DNA from: Pseudisothecium myosuroides | Taxonomy: Eukaryota > Streptophyta > Bryopsida > Hypnales > Lembophyllaceae | Length of the DNA: 64,000 bases | Direction of reading: 5' to 3' | Assembly (NCBI GenBank): GCA_951799445.1 | Contig: OX637290.1 | Location: 23,554,987 to 23,618,986 of the forward strand | Part shown: positions 34,440 through 45,785 of the stretch, in pieces | How positions within the stretch are numbered: the first letter of the stretch is position 1 | Layout: every line of letters starts with the position of its first letter | Notes under the pieces: model-generated | Databases searched by the model: none | What the model was told of the DNA's origin: nothing | The model's input: only the letters and a program-made list of their open reading frames with translations | Program-made: the position numbers and the translations under genes

Positions 34440-35215
34440 ATAGTTCAATCACAAAAGGAATCGGCATTTATTTGGTCGCTTTGGCACAATACAATTGCTG
34501 TAAACTCTTGGCAAGCATAGTCCTCTTCTGGTATCAACACTAGGTGTGTATATTGTGACTTTGGACTTGAAGAGACCCCCATCCATAGGATAGTTGCATG
34601 GGTGAGACAATTTGTGGCCTAAAGCCTTTCTAATGCTCACATTTTTTTAAAACATCTTTGTGACCAATTTATTGAGATACTCATCCATGCATCTACTCCA
34701 CAGATTCTACTCCTGTCCAAGAGCCCGTAAAGTCTGGGAATATGCACATTCTATACTTCACCATGCCCAAGGATCCTTACAGATTATGAGACCTCATTGT
34801 TGATTTACCCCAACACAATGTATCTTTGCCTTGTCAATTTCCAAGATTGTTGGCCCATCCTCAATATGCATAAAGCTTTGTGGGATAGCCTTCTAAATTC
34901 GGACTACGCGATGTTACAAAAGATCCAATATAGGATGCACCACCAACCTTTGCATTCTGATAGGATTTGGGATGAATTTGATAAAATTTGGCTTCAATCT
35001 CTGACCTTCGCTAGTAGAATTGTCGATAGTATTTTCTGGAGTAGGAAGGGTTGTCCTCCCTATTTTTTCTTCTAGTTTTACTTTTTATGGTTGTCTGTCC
35101 GTCGCTCATTTTTGCTTCATTTGTCTAGCCTCTTTTGGCTTGGTTGACATATTTTGTGGATTTTTTAATGCAATGGGTTTCCATTTTTTTTCAAAAGAAG
35201 AAAACTTTCATTTGT
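34440..35215 (+). mobile_element. LINE ORF2 C-terminal (zf-RVT) fragment and 3' tail
   Basis: Decayed plus-strand frames contain SAFIWSLWHNTIAVNSW, then CVYCDFGLEETPIHRIV, then CPRARKVWEYAHSILHH. This order (FxWxLxHxxI, CxxCxxxxET.H, CPxAxxVW) matches the zinc-binding region downstream of reverse transcriptase in plant non-LTR elements. Frames are broken by stops and shifts. The 3' end (TCTAGCCTCTTTTGGCTTGG, TTTTTTAATGCAATGGG, A-rich tail) matches 31100-31640. The reverse transcriptase itself is absent, as usual for 5'-truncated copies. Confidence 0.65.
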
Positions 35216-35676
35216 GAAAATGAAGGACAAAGATTCTAAAGAGGATTTTTGTATTCAATTGTGTTTAAGGTCACTAGTGAAGTAACGCAAGCATGTTTTA
35301 CAACTGCACAAGTCAATTCAATGTGTTTTCCACACTAATAACATTATTTTGCACTACTTTGGAAATTATGTGAATTTGTAAAACTCACTCATTTAAAATT
35401 TTGTTGGATTTTGTGGAAACTTATAGTATTTTAGATCAAATCTATGTGATGTGGTCTACATTGTTTTTATACTATCTAAAATAGTGTGATTGTCATCCAT
35501 TTTATACAATTTCCATCTATATTTGTTTAATTTGCATTTAATTTTCATTTAGTTTCCATCCATTCTTCCACAATCACTTAATTCTCATTTGAAATCTGTC
35601 CAAATGTTTACATTAATTAGAGCACACACATCCAACATTTATCCAATTTAGTATGAATGGAAAATTGTACTATTAA

Positions 35677-36646
35677 TTCCTAAACTCCCATTGTACCCTT
35701 GGGGGACAAGATCGATTTTGGGTAGGCCCCTACGGTCTCAATTTTTGTTACAATTTTTTATTTTTTTTAAAAATAACAAAATAAATGAACTTGGGGGGAA
35801 TATGATCTATATGTCAATAGGTGTTTGAGAGATAAAGTTATGTCATCCTTAGCCCAAATTGGAATTCATTGGGCAATCCAAAAAAAATCACAAAAAATCA
35901 AAGTAAAGCTTTTAGATTTTATTTCTTGTAGAAAGTATTTTTGTCTAAAAAGAAAGATTTGATTCATTCTATTTGGATTAGTGATGAGAAAAATATAGGC
36001 AATCTTGTTTTTTGGAAAATCTAATAATCTTCATGAAAACATAACTTATAAAATTCATTTTTTAATATAATTTTCACAATTTTTCAATAAGAAAAGTTCA
36101 ACAAGGTTTCATTAGCTTGTTAGAAAAATCTCACCGTTGCGATTAGTGATTTTCAACACCGTCTTAGAGCTATTAATGTTTTATTTTTTCCTTCAATCTT
36201 CTACCTACTTCTACTTAATAATTTTTTAAAGAATGATGTTTTTTAATAAAAAGAATAAAAATCAAATAAAAAGAATAAAAAGAATAAAAATCAAATGTGT
36301 TTTTTACAAAAAGAATTCCCAGACTTTCAACTCATTTTTTCAACATAAAAAATAAGAAATTCAAAATGTGTAGTTCAAAAATTTCAAGCGAAAAAGATTC
36401 AAAGCCTTAAAATCTAGCCAAGCAAGGTGCAAGGAAGGAATAAAATTAGATTTATTCACTTCAAACACAAATATCTAATACTCTATGCTATCAAAAAAAT
36501 TGAAATTTCTTCCAAACATTTTTATACTAGTCTAGTGCAGGGAGTGCTAGCAAATGAGCATAGAATCTATTAGCCCCATGAGCCTTGGAGTCTATATTAT
36601 AAACACCTTCCATAGTTATTGGTGTCTATGTTATAGGTACCTATGT

Positions 36647-36730
<84 letters not shown>

Positions 36731-36944
36731 ACAACTTCAAATGGTTGTTAGGTACATTCCTACAATTAGGTCCAAGGCTTGTAGGCTCACATCTTTGCAT
36801 TCACACGCTAGCATTGTTGGTCTAGTGCAAGATCCTACGATTAGATATGCAAAAAAAATAATTTATGAAGTTTTTCGCAATCGCAATAGAAATGACAATT
36901 TTGGGTGGGTTTTGACAAAAAAAAATGTCTTAGAAGTTTAGGGG
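35677..36944 (+). mobile_element. TTAA-flanked piggyBac-like MITE, copy I, with nested insertion
   Basis: Left end TTCCTAAACTCCC after TTAA (35673-35676), right end AGAAGTTTAGGGG before TTAA (36945-36948). The hairpin end TTGTACCCTTGGGGGACAA is kept. Net length is about 980 bp after removing the nested 281 bp element and its 9 bp duplication; a short AAAAGAATAA repeat expansion at about 36240-36310 adds length. Box AAGATCCTACGATTAG directly follows the insertion. There is no transposase. Confidence 0.8.
36540..36820. mobile_element. Mutator-like MITE, copy 2, with (AT)n core
   Basis: Flanked by the perfect 9 bp duplication TCTAGTGCA (36531-36539, 36821-36829). Ends GTGCTAGCAAATGAG and TTCACACGCTAGCATTG are inverted and match those of 5214-5640. 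The interior has the same TATAGGTACCTATGTTATA units, here expanded into an (AT)n run at about 36650-36726. Confidence 0.78.
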
Positions 36945-37222
36945 TTAAATTTCTAGCACTAGCTAAATTACCTTGCATAGTACTCCGTAATACAATAGTA
37001 GTTGTTAATCAATAGTACTATTTAATTTAAATCTAGACATTTATATTTTAAAATTTTATGATTATTATATTTTATTAATGATAACATTTATTATTATTAT
37101 TTTAAATAAAAATAATAAGTGTAATAAAAATATATATTCGTTGATCTAACCAAATTTGAGTTACGATTGCAATATTTTTATTCATAAAGTTGTACATTGT
37201 ATACAAATGAATATATTGTTAA

Positions 37223-38130
37223 CCTCTAAAGTCCTAATGTCCCCTCAAGAGACAAAATGGATTTTGGGTAGGCTCCTATGGTCTCAATATTTGTTGTGAT
37301 TTTCTGAATTTTTTGGAAAAATAGAAAAACACATTAGCTATCTGAAAATATACTTTTTACATTAGTCGGTGCCTGGGACCAACAGTTATGGCACAAAAAG
37401 CCCTTTTTTTTTAGTTTGGCGGGTAGAAAAAAAACCTAAAAAAAACTTTAAATGAAAATTTTAATTTTTTCCCCGTAGATTATATTTTTATCTACATTTG
37501 AAGCTTTGACTCCTTCTATTTGGACTAGTAATGACAAAGTTATGGACAATCTTGTTTTTCGGGCAATCTAAGCATCTTCTTGAAAAATAACTTATAGAAT
37601 TCATCTTTAAATTCAAAATCAATTTAAAAAAATAAACAAGATTGTTTTTGCTTTCAAGAACAATCTCACCATTGGAATTACTGTTCAATTCCATCTAAGA
37701 GCTATTAATGATTTAGTTTTCCCTTCAACTTTAAACCTACTTCTACTCAACAATTTTTTAATGAGTGAAAACTAAGTGTGTGTTTTTTGAATTCTTTTTT
37801 CTAGACCCTCAACTCAATTCTTCATCATGTAAAATTCAAATTTCAAAATCATTAGAGCAAATATTTTAAGTTAACAAGGTTTAAAGCCAAAAAATGTAGT
37901 TGAGGAAGGTGCAAAAAAACTTGTTTCCTTCACTTTAAATGCAAATATTTTGCAATCTACATGTTCAAAGTTCTTGAAATTTCTTCCATACATTTTTATA
38001 CTAGTTTAGTACAAGATCCTATTGTTAGATATGCAAAAAATTAATTAATTAATTGATTTTTTGCTCTCTGATATAGAAATGGCAGTTTTGAGTGGTTTTT
38101 GATAGAAAAAAGGCCATGGGGTTTTAAAGG
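37223..38130 (+). mobile_element. TTAA-flanked piggyBac-like MITE, copy J
   Basis: 908 bp from CCTCTAAAGTCCT after TTAA (37219-37222) to a decayed end GGGGTTTTAAAGG before TGAA. It keeps the ordered interior of copy A, including ATGTCCCCTCAAGAGACAA at the hairpin position, AAGATCCTATTGTTAG at about 38020 and TAGAAATGGCAGTTTTGAGTG. There is no transposase. Confidence 0.78.
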
Positions 38131-38134
38131 TGAA

Positions 38135-40102
38135 TCAAAGTGAAAGTTGTTGTGTATTCATGAGGTATTGCACAAGTTTACAAAAAATTGAAGCATGATG
38201 CAGTTCACATTTGGGAATATAGTATATGAAATGAAATCACCCACTTTAAAATTTTGCTTTGATTTTTCTTGGATGTATTCAAAAACATCACATTGTTTTT
38301 CTAAAGTCACTAAATCGATGATGGTTATTGGTATTTCATTATTTAGGAGGCTCATAAATGGCACATGTAAGGATTTCTCTAGATCTGTAGAAGAAAATTC
38401 CAGCCTAATCATTAAAATTATTTTTTTATGGAAAGAAAAATGAAAAACAATTATATAGCAATTTTAACTAAAATTTTCTGACTTAGAATGAATTAGATAC
38501 AATTTTCTAAAGTGAAGAGACCATAGGGCACTATAGATGCTTATAGAGCCCTGCAATAATGAAATGGAATTTGCCTTTGAATAAAAACAAGTCAGTCCAA
38601 GAAGCGATCAATCGGGTGCGTAGGATATTCATGAGAGTTCCGTGAATGACTAATTACATTGTCAAAAAAGGACTTAGATACATGTGTATTGTCTCCAAGT
38701 TAGTGCTTTCCAAGTCTACACTATAGTGCCATAAGGGCTAAAAAACGCGATTAGGCAAATTAAAAAAAGTGTGAGAGGTCATTAGATTGTGGCCCACAAG
38801 GCTTTAGAATGGCCATGTTGTAGTCCTAAAATGGACAAGGGCTTACTATGTGGGATCCCTGACAGCATTATGCGAAGTCAATCAATTCTATTAGAAAGAG
38901 TCGTTGGTGCCACAAAATTCCTCCTTCTCGTCGTGCATATCCCTTGCTTTCTTCGTTGTCATCAATGTCGTGCACCGTGCTTCCGTCATTGTAGAATTTT
39001 TCTTACTAGGTTGAGGTTTATGGTCCATTAGCTTTGCTGGCAATGAAGCAATTGCATATAAAAAATTGTCGCATCTAGTTTTGGTCATATCGTTTGCCGT
39101 TGGTAAGGACTCCTTCACGTTGTTTTCATTTTCACTCTTGTTCTTCCTATTTTCTAAATTGTTGTGGCCTTATGCATTTTGTCGTGCTTATCATTGCAGA
39201 AGTTGCCCATGCTGCTACTATGGTCGTTGAGGAAAAATGAGGCCTCCCCCTAAGTTGCATACCATCTCCAATGTGTTGGCGTCCTCGCTTTCATGTGGCT
39301 AATTAATGCGTAGTTCTGTCATTGTCGCGACCTCAGCTCTTGGTTTTCTGCTTCCGCAACCTGTGCTTTTCATCTCTTGCTATTAGACTTGTGGTCATTG
39401 TCTCTTCTAGTCGGCTCTCTGCTAGCAATCTGCTCCTTTTTAGTCCTTAAGACGGTCGATGCTCGGTGATGGTATGCTTCCTACAAAATCCACTTGTACT
39501 TATTTTTGTTCCTTATCGTAGACAGACGTCATGTACATGAGTAGATTATTCAAAATGCTGATTGTGCTTCCATGTTCTTTGTTCCAAAAATGTCAAATGA
39601 GCTTGCAACATCTTTGTTTCTGTGACATGAGTGTAATCTCATACTTGGAATGCCTCTCTACCACATCTCAAGGTAGCTGCCTTCTTTCATGTCTTTGCTT
39701 CCATGTGTTGCACAACAATCCTTTAATTTCTCCTACAATGACAATACCAATTCTTGCGGTTTATATATAATTTTGATCTATTGTAGTTTCCATTTCCATC
39801 ACATTTGAGGCTACTAGTAAGACTGTAGGCTTTGTTTCTAGGTAGCCCTTCTTCTTATTCACATTGTGAAGTATCTGATTTCTATGCTCACTGTGGTAAA
39901 TGCAATTCCATGAGCATCAATGAAAGGCCTTGCCTATTGTAGAATAGGTGGAAAAATGTTGAGAAAAAATTCATACGCAACTTCTTGATGGCGCCTAGAG
40001 ATGATGACTAAAAGCCTCATTTCACAGAGAGGTGGAAAGGTAATTGTATCCTCCCCTTGTTCTTCGCCTTTCAATAGCCAATCGTTGATTTTTTTTACAC
40101 AA
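38135..40102. other. Intergenic or transposon remnant, unresolved
   Basis: 38780-40100 is of more balanced composition than its neighbours. On the minus strand it gives hydrophilic frames such as 38891-39118, rich in K, T and D, without a recognised domain. It lies just downstream of the pogo-like pseudogene on the same strand and may be part of that element, but no terminal repeats were found to prove it. Confidence 0.4.
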
Positions 40103-41928
40103 TTATAGAATGATGATGCAATATGGTGTTATGTATCCGGTTATTAGGGCATTTGCTTGAATAGCCACATGTAGCTTATCCCCTAAAGCTCTTACATTCT
40201 TCAAGTTGTACAATTCCTTGTGCTTTTTCATTGACATTCGTAACTCAGCTCTTTCTCTCTTTGCTTGCAGTTTGTCTTCTTTCTCTTGTGTCTTTTTCTC
40301 CTTGCTAGCCTCCTTCTCTAACCTCCGCCTCTCTTTTTCTTCCGGAGTTGCTAGCATGTTTGTTGTCAATTCTTTCAAATCCTTCAAATGTTGTTCCTTC
40401 GTCAGTAATATGGACTTTTGTTAGTCTATAAGCAGCTTCGATTGTCCCTTCAATTTGCTGGCTACTTCCACTTGGAGAAGTTCTAGGAGCTTGCGGAAAT
40501 CGTTGTATTGGCCATGTCTAGATACATCAGCTGCCTCACTATCGCTTGAATTATTACCATCTTCCTCTCCATCTGTTTGTACATTTTCACCGTCTACTTC
40601 TACGCAATATTGTTGACATTTAGGAATATCTAATGGGAATTCATTGAAAAGCTCTTAAATTTTTTAGTCTTCTAATTGGTATTTTGTTGTTGGTTCTTAT
40701 TGGTTTCCCTCTATAGGATTCTGACTTCCTTGTGTTGTATAATATGTTTGGTTTGGTCCCATCTTTGAGTTCATGGCATTAGCATTAATAGAGAATTTTC
40801 TAATAGCTTCAAATCCTTTTGTAATATTGGAAATTGTTAAGGCTCACCTCAGTCCATGTGACACCCATTGTATTAAATCCTCTTCATTAGGAACTTGACT
40901 TTTGTGACTCAAATTCCATTTATTTCTATAAACTCTTAATGATAGTTTAAACAGTTTAAAGCAAGTGACATCCAAAGGCTGTAAGGCATGTGAGGTGTGA
41001 GATGGAAAGTTTATCATATCTAAACCTCTAGCCATAACAAATTTAATTACTCTTAATGTTATATGAAAGTTATGTCCATTGACAATTAGCAACTGCCTAC
41101 TAATTGGAGATAAGTCATACATCTTTGAAATGTTATAAAGAAAATAGAACTTCCAAGATCTAAACAAATAATGTGTCATCTAAGCTTTCTTCTGCATTGT
41201 CATCACAGAACTTTTCTCTCTAGTTTATATCTAAAAAATTCGGATTTTTTTCTTTCATTTAAATATATAAAAATTTGGAACATTCCCGTTTGGCATTTAT
41301 GCAAAATAATACTACCAGCCACTCTCTTTGGTCTAGTGTCACTGTATGTACATTCTTTGATCCTCTTCTAGCTATAACATAGCCACCACCATCTTTTCCG
41401 GCTTGAGCGCCACTTTTGCCGCAATTCCAAACTTAGTGAGTCTTATATGTATGTGTATCATATAGCTTCCACAAATTATTTTAGAAAGTAACTACAATTT
41501 TGGGACATAAGTTTCGGTTTCTCTTTTGCTCTAAAGCTTGGAGTTGTTTCATGGCTAATTCAGGGTGTCTTCTTTTAAAGCATTTTACCCATCTAGGTCC
41601 GGGGACCCATCTTTGAATGGAGTCATTCTAGCTTGAGTTACAATCCAACTTTTTCTCGGAGTTGTCCAATTGTGAGAATGAAGCCTAAGTGTTGCATTTC
41701 TATAATGTAGTCAACTAATTCATTTTCTTCATTATATGTCAAAACTCTCAATTTTCCTCTCCTTTGTATGGTAGTGCCATAAATGTGGCCTCTCAAACTA
41801 GATGAAGGAATGCCATGGTCCCTTAATGCGGATTTGATTAGCATTCCTTCATCCTCTTTAGCTATAGCACTTAAAAGTTGTTCCGTAGTCCACTTCCGAT
41901 TTATCCTTTGCTTACACTTGGAGTACAA
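40103..41928 (-). pseudogene. Pogo/jerky-like (Tc1/mariner superfamily) transposase pseudogene
   Basis: The order is that of plant pogo-like DDE transposases. 41638-41928 encodes an N-terminal helix-turn-helix region (RKWTTEQLLSAI, HGIPSSSLRGHIYG, LTYNEENELVDYI). 41180-41637 continues with WVKCFKRRHPEL, VIARRGSKNVHTVT and REWLVVLFCINA. 40844-41179 carries LLIVNGHNFHITLRVI and MINFPSHTSHALQPLD. 40780-40843 has ALTISNITKGFEAIRKF. 40103-40387 encodes a charged coiled-coil tail. It is dead: at least three in-frame stops and two frame changes lie between 41180 and 41640. The usual first catalytic aspartate motif reads WNCGKSG instead of WNxDE, and the usual LDGH reads VNGH. Terminal repeats were not found. 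Family assignment is firm; the element's borders are not. Confidence 0.85.
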
Positions 41929-43140
41929 ATTAATAGTCTAATAGAAGATTTTGCATTGGCTATCATGTAAGAAGAATTACCTGGATCAATAAACGCAGTT
42001 GACGGGATTGCATGTTGACAGCCGATCCTTCTCTACACATTGCTTCCGGCTTCCTCTAGCATGTTGGCAGCCGGACTATTGAAATTTCCATAAATTTTGT
42101 TTAACATTTTGGTAACGTTTTATTATTGCCAAATATAGTGTAAACCTTTGAAATGACTTATCCACGTTGATTGTTCACATCTTAATTGATATCAATTACA
42201 TTTGGAACTGTATTAGGTTATTTTGACATTGAATTATCTATAAAAAATTAACCTTGCACTTTTCTAAAACAGAGATGTGCACATTAATGTTTTCTACATA
42301 CTTGAAAAATCAAATTTGAAAAATTAATTATTAATATTATCTAATCAATTATTAAAAATAAAAAAATAAACAAGTAGATTGTCAAAACTAGAATTTTTAA
42401 TTTCAAAATGTGAAATTTGGTGTGTTGATCAAGATTGCATAGAAGAACAAATTTAATAGATTAGTTTTAAAAATAAATTCTTTGAGAGGTGAAATTTAGA
42501 AAGATATCCTTTTGGTAGTGCAAGATCCTAAGGTTAAAGTTCAACGCTAGAATCCCAAAATTTTGCATTGGAAACATGGTTTTCAACAAATTTCAGCCCA
42601 CATTTTTTGTTTAGACCAACACAGATTTCTTCTAATGACTTGTATAAAAACATCAGGGTATACAAATTGCAAGACACTAGCATTAGAAGTTAAAAGAAAA
42701 TGTTTTCTTAGAGCCTACATGATAATTTCATGTGACTTTAAAGGATTTTTGCTGGAAATTTTTGCGCCATTGGTTTTGAATTAAAAAATCTAAGATACTC
42801 AAGGTCATGTTAGGTATATCTTTACCATACTTTACAAATAAAAAAGATGCAAACGACATCTTAAAAATCCTACAATGCTAAGAATTGTCAATCCACTAGA
42901 CTTCTTTCCAAACACATTTTTTCAATAAGTATATTTAATTAGCTCCCTACCAAAAATTTCCTTTACAAAAAATGATTAAACTCATTGCAACAAACTTTGG
43001 AGACTTCACATATTCTCAAAAAAGTATAATTTGAAAATATTTCCAACAATATACCACTTGCTAGATTTAAAGAATTGTTGTTCTTACAATTGCTTTCAAA
43101 GTTTTCATCTCAAATATTCCATCAAAGCCTTACATTCTTT
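41929..43140. other. Intergenic, with a TTAA-family internal box
   Basis: AT-rich. GTGCAAGATCCTAAGGTTAA at about 42518 and the adjacent 42540-42780 resemble the L/M interior, indicating an old TTAA element without definable ends. No gene is seen. Confidence 0.45.
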
Positions 43141-43144
43141 TTAA

Positions 43145-43740
43145 CCCCTAAATGTCCAAGCCTTCTTTTTTGTTTTGGAAAGGCATTTTGACCTTCTAGA
43201 ACACAAGTTCTAAAATTGATTTAAAAAAAACTGAACAAAAACTTGTAACAATATGATCTTGGACTTTAAGGCTTGGAGATGAGGTGCCAAAAAAAAATTA
43301 GAACAACTAGGCATAGAAATGTAGAGATTTTAGGATTGAATATGGATGGGTAAGCTTTTTTTTTAATGCAGCTATCCAAAACTTTAGATGCCAAGCTGAC
43401 AAGCTTCATGCTAGAATTTGGAGAATAATCAATTATGATGTAGTTCTTACAATCCATAAGAGAAATCAATTAATTCCCCTCCCTAATCAATCGCATCAAC
43501 TTGAGAAATGAACTTGCATTGCAAATGCCTAGGAGGTCTCATCTAATACAAAGGAATTTTTTAATCCCATTTTTTGGAAAAATGATACTATGTATAAAGA
43601 AATTTTCAATGGTACATCAATTTTATAGTACGTAACAAAAATTTTATGACTGAAATCAATGATAAAACCATTTGGATTTTCTTAGATGACAATTTATCAA
43701 GGATTGAGGCTTTGTTGCCCAAGGTAGCTGCTCATAGGCT
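43145..43740. mobile_element. Probable second-family TTAA element, right end uncertain
   Basis: CCCCTAAATGTCCAAGCC directly follows TTAA (43141-43144) and matches the left end of 50452-52028. The following bases (CTTCTAGAAC, ACTGAACAAAAAC) also resemble that family. The right end is only guessed from expected length. Confidence 0.45.
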
Positions 43741-44198
43741 TAAAGAATGGATTCTCATAAAAAATTTATTCACATGATGCCCTAATTTTCAATGTTGTGG
43801 AAATCTTCAATGAATAGGGGTATTAAGGGGACCAAGAAATTGAAGGGATTTATTATGAAAAACTATAGATGTTTGAAACATGATGTACAGCCTCCGAACA
43901 CTTCAATAACTATTGATGTACAACAAAGGTAGATATTTATACAGTGTGAAATGTCAATTAACTAGTATGGATCCCCTTAAAATCCCTATTCAGTGTTGAT
44001 ACCAAAAACGTTTTTATTGGTGGAACTCTAACTAAGTTTAGGATTGAAACTTTTGGCAAAATGGATTCCCTTATTTTTGTAGGCCCCAATTTTCAACCTA
44101 CTATCCACTTATCTGACATGACTAGTAACTCTCATATTAGTAACTCTAATATTGAGGCTCATTTTTCAGTGCAAAACAGATGTGGTTGCTCTCCCCTT

Positions 44199-44246
44199 CC
44201 CCGAATGAAATGGTGTGGAATACACCACACCATTTCATCCGAGGGG
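44199..44246. repeat. Inverted repeat hairpin 1
   Basis: A left arm starting CCCCGAATGAAATGGTGTGG faces CCACACCATTTCATCCGAGGGG, with a small mismatch and a 6 base loop. It is immediately followed by a second hairpin at 44265-44300. Confidence 0.85.
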
Positions 44247-44264
44247 TGAAATGGTACGGTATAT

Positions 44265-44300
44265 TTCGCACCAAATCAGTAACTACTGATTTGGTGCGAA
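44265..44300. repeat. Perfect 17 bp inverted repeat, hairpin 2
   Basis: TTCGCACCAAATCAGTA, two bases (AC), then its exact reverse complement. It stands 18 bases after hairpin 1. Confidence 0.92.
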
Positions 44301-44572
44301 CAGTTGTCAATAATTGTCAAACATCACTTGGTGCCCGCGTTGCGACGATACATTGCTAGTGGCAAATTTATTTATTTTTAAATAAAATTGAAAACCAAAC
44401 AATAGGACCTTTAAACAAAATGCTAATGAATTCAGTGAGATTATTGATTTCAATGTTATTGTAGAATTACCTCACTTTGATTTGGAATCCATTTGTGCAT
44501 TGTACTTTTAAAGTAAGAAGACAACTCTTTATATGCACATGGAGTGGTAGGATGTAGAACAATCCATGTGGG

Positions 44573-45082
44573 ATATGTAAATTAGAATTTGTAGTTTCTC
44601 AACTACCACTCATAGTTAAGTCAAAAGTAGAAATTGTGTTAAAAGTAGAATTTCATACCTCATTTAGGCATAGTAGAATAACTTTTTTCAAAAGACTTTG
44701 AACTAGAAAAAGTTGGTAAATGACAATAAATTTCACCTCCAAGAATCCGTTTGGAATGTTGAATCTCCAATCAAAATTTATAGACAAATTTTGGAGAGGA
44801 TTTTCAATGGACATTTTCTTTTTAACACTTTTTAAAATCCATTCCAAACCCTCTCCAAAATTTGTCTATAACTTTTGATTGGAGATTCAAAATCCCAAAT
44901 GGATTTTTGAAAGTTAAATTTATTGTCATTTATCAATTTTCTCTAGTTCAAAGTTTTTTGAAAAAGGTTATTTTACTATGCCTAAATGAGGTCTGAAATT
45001 CTACTTTTAACACAATTCTTTGTTTTGACTTAACTATGAGTGCATGAGAACCTACAAATTCTAATTTATTTATCCCACATGT
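44573..45082. repeat. Foldback (long hairpin) element
   Basis: About 510 bp with arms of about 245 bp around about 44825. Pairs include CATGTGGGATATGTAAATTAG with its complement at 45060-45082, CTCATAGTTAAGTCAAAAG at 44612 with its complement at about 45020, TTTGAACTAGAAAAAGTTGG with its complement at about 44940, and AATTTATAGACAAATTTTGG with its complement at about 44863. The right end abuts the CACTA MITE at 45090. There is no coding capacity. Confidence 0.85.
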
Positions 45083-45089
45083 GTGTATA

Positions 45090-45353
45090 CACTAGAAGAA
45101 AACTGTATTGTGCTCAACAAAAAGTATGGAATTGGTTTTGTTGAGTTCTCCCTTTGTAATGCAAAATTCTGCATTCTAACACAAAATTCTGCGTTTTACT
45201 TTTCAAATTCTATATTGAAACGTTGAAACGCAGAATTTTGCGTTGCAAAGGGAGAACTCAACAAAACCAATTCCATACTTTTTGTTGAATACAACGCAGA
45301 TTTGACAAGTAAAACGCATTTTTTGACAAGTGAAACGCAGTTTTCTTCTAGTG
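45090..45353. mobile_element. CACTA-type MITE with large internal hairpin
   Basis: The 16 bp ends CACTAGAAGAAAACTG and CAGTTTTCTTCTAGTG are perfect inverted repeats, flanked by the 3 bp duplication ATA (45087-45089, 45354-45356). Inside, about 60 bp starting CTCAACAAAAAGTATGGAAT is repeated in inverted orientation around about 45205. The triplet duplication and CACTA ends follow the CACTA superfamily rule. Confidence 0.85.
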
Positions 45354-45380
45354 ATATAGAGTTGTCCTTCCTCTTTGAAA

Positions 45381-45785
45381 TCCATACCTTAAGTTCGGTT
45401 GTTTGTTTGTTTTGTTTGTTTGTTTGTCACGTCGAGATCTCCCGGACCGTGCATCCCCCGGGGGCGTGCTTGGTACCGTTGGAAAGCCCTCGGCGAGGAG
45501 GGGTGCACGGGCTTGGTTTCGCAGCGTTTGGAGTTAAGGTGCGGAAGTTATTGAATTTCGAAGCATTTATGGGTCAAAAAATTTAGGAAATTACTTTTAC
45601 TTTGATTTTGGTGACGCTCTTGGTACCGTCGGAAAGCTCTCGGCGAGGAGGGGTGCACGGGCTTGGTTTTGTGGCGTTTGGACGTATGGTGGAAAAGTTA
45701 TTGAATTTCAAAGTTTTTTATGAGTCAAAAAATTAGAAAATCGCTTTTACTTTATTTTGGGTGTGGCAACGGCACATGCCACATT
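45381..45785 (+). repeat. Repeat family R, copy R3 (dimer)
   Basis: Begins TCCATACCTTAAGTTCGG and a TTTG run, then two units of about 170 bp each containing GGTACCGTYGGAAAGC, TCGGCGAGGAGGGGTGCACG and AAGTTATTGAATTTC. It ends GGCAACGGCACATGCCACA. This is the most GC-rich and best preserved copy. Confidence 0.78.

Noticed and set aside
36597..36800. Frame with a Tyr-Ile run.
   Set aside because: It is the (AT)n core of the Mutator-like MITE.
40206..40424. Plus-strand frame rich in Ser and Phe.
   Set aside because: It is the antisense of the charged coiled-coil tail of the pogo-like pseudogene.
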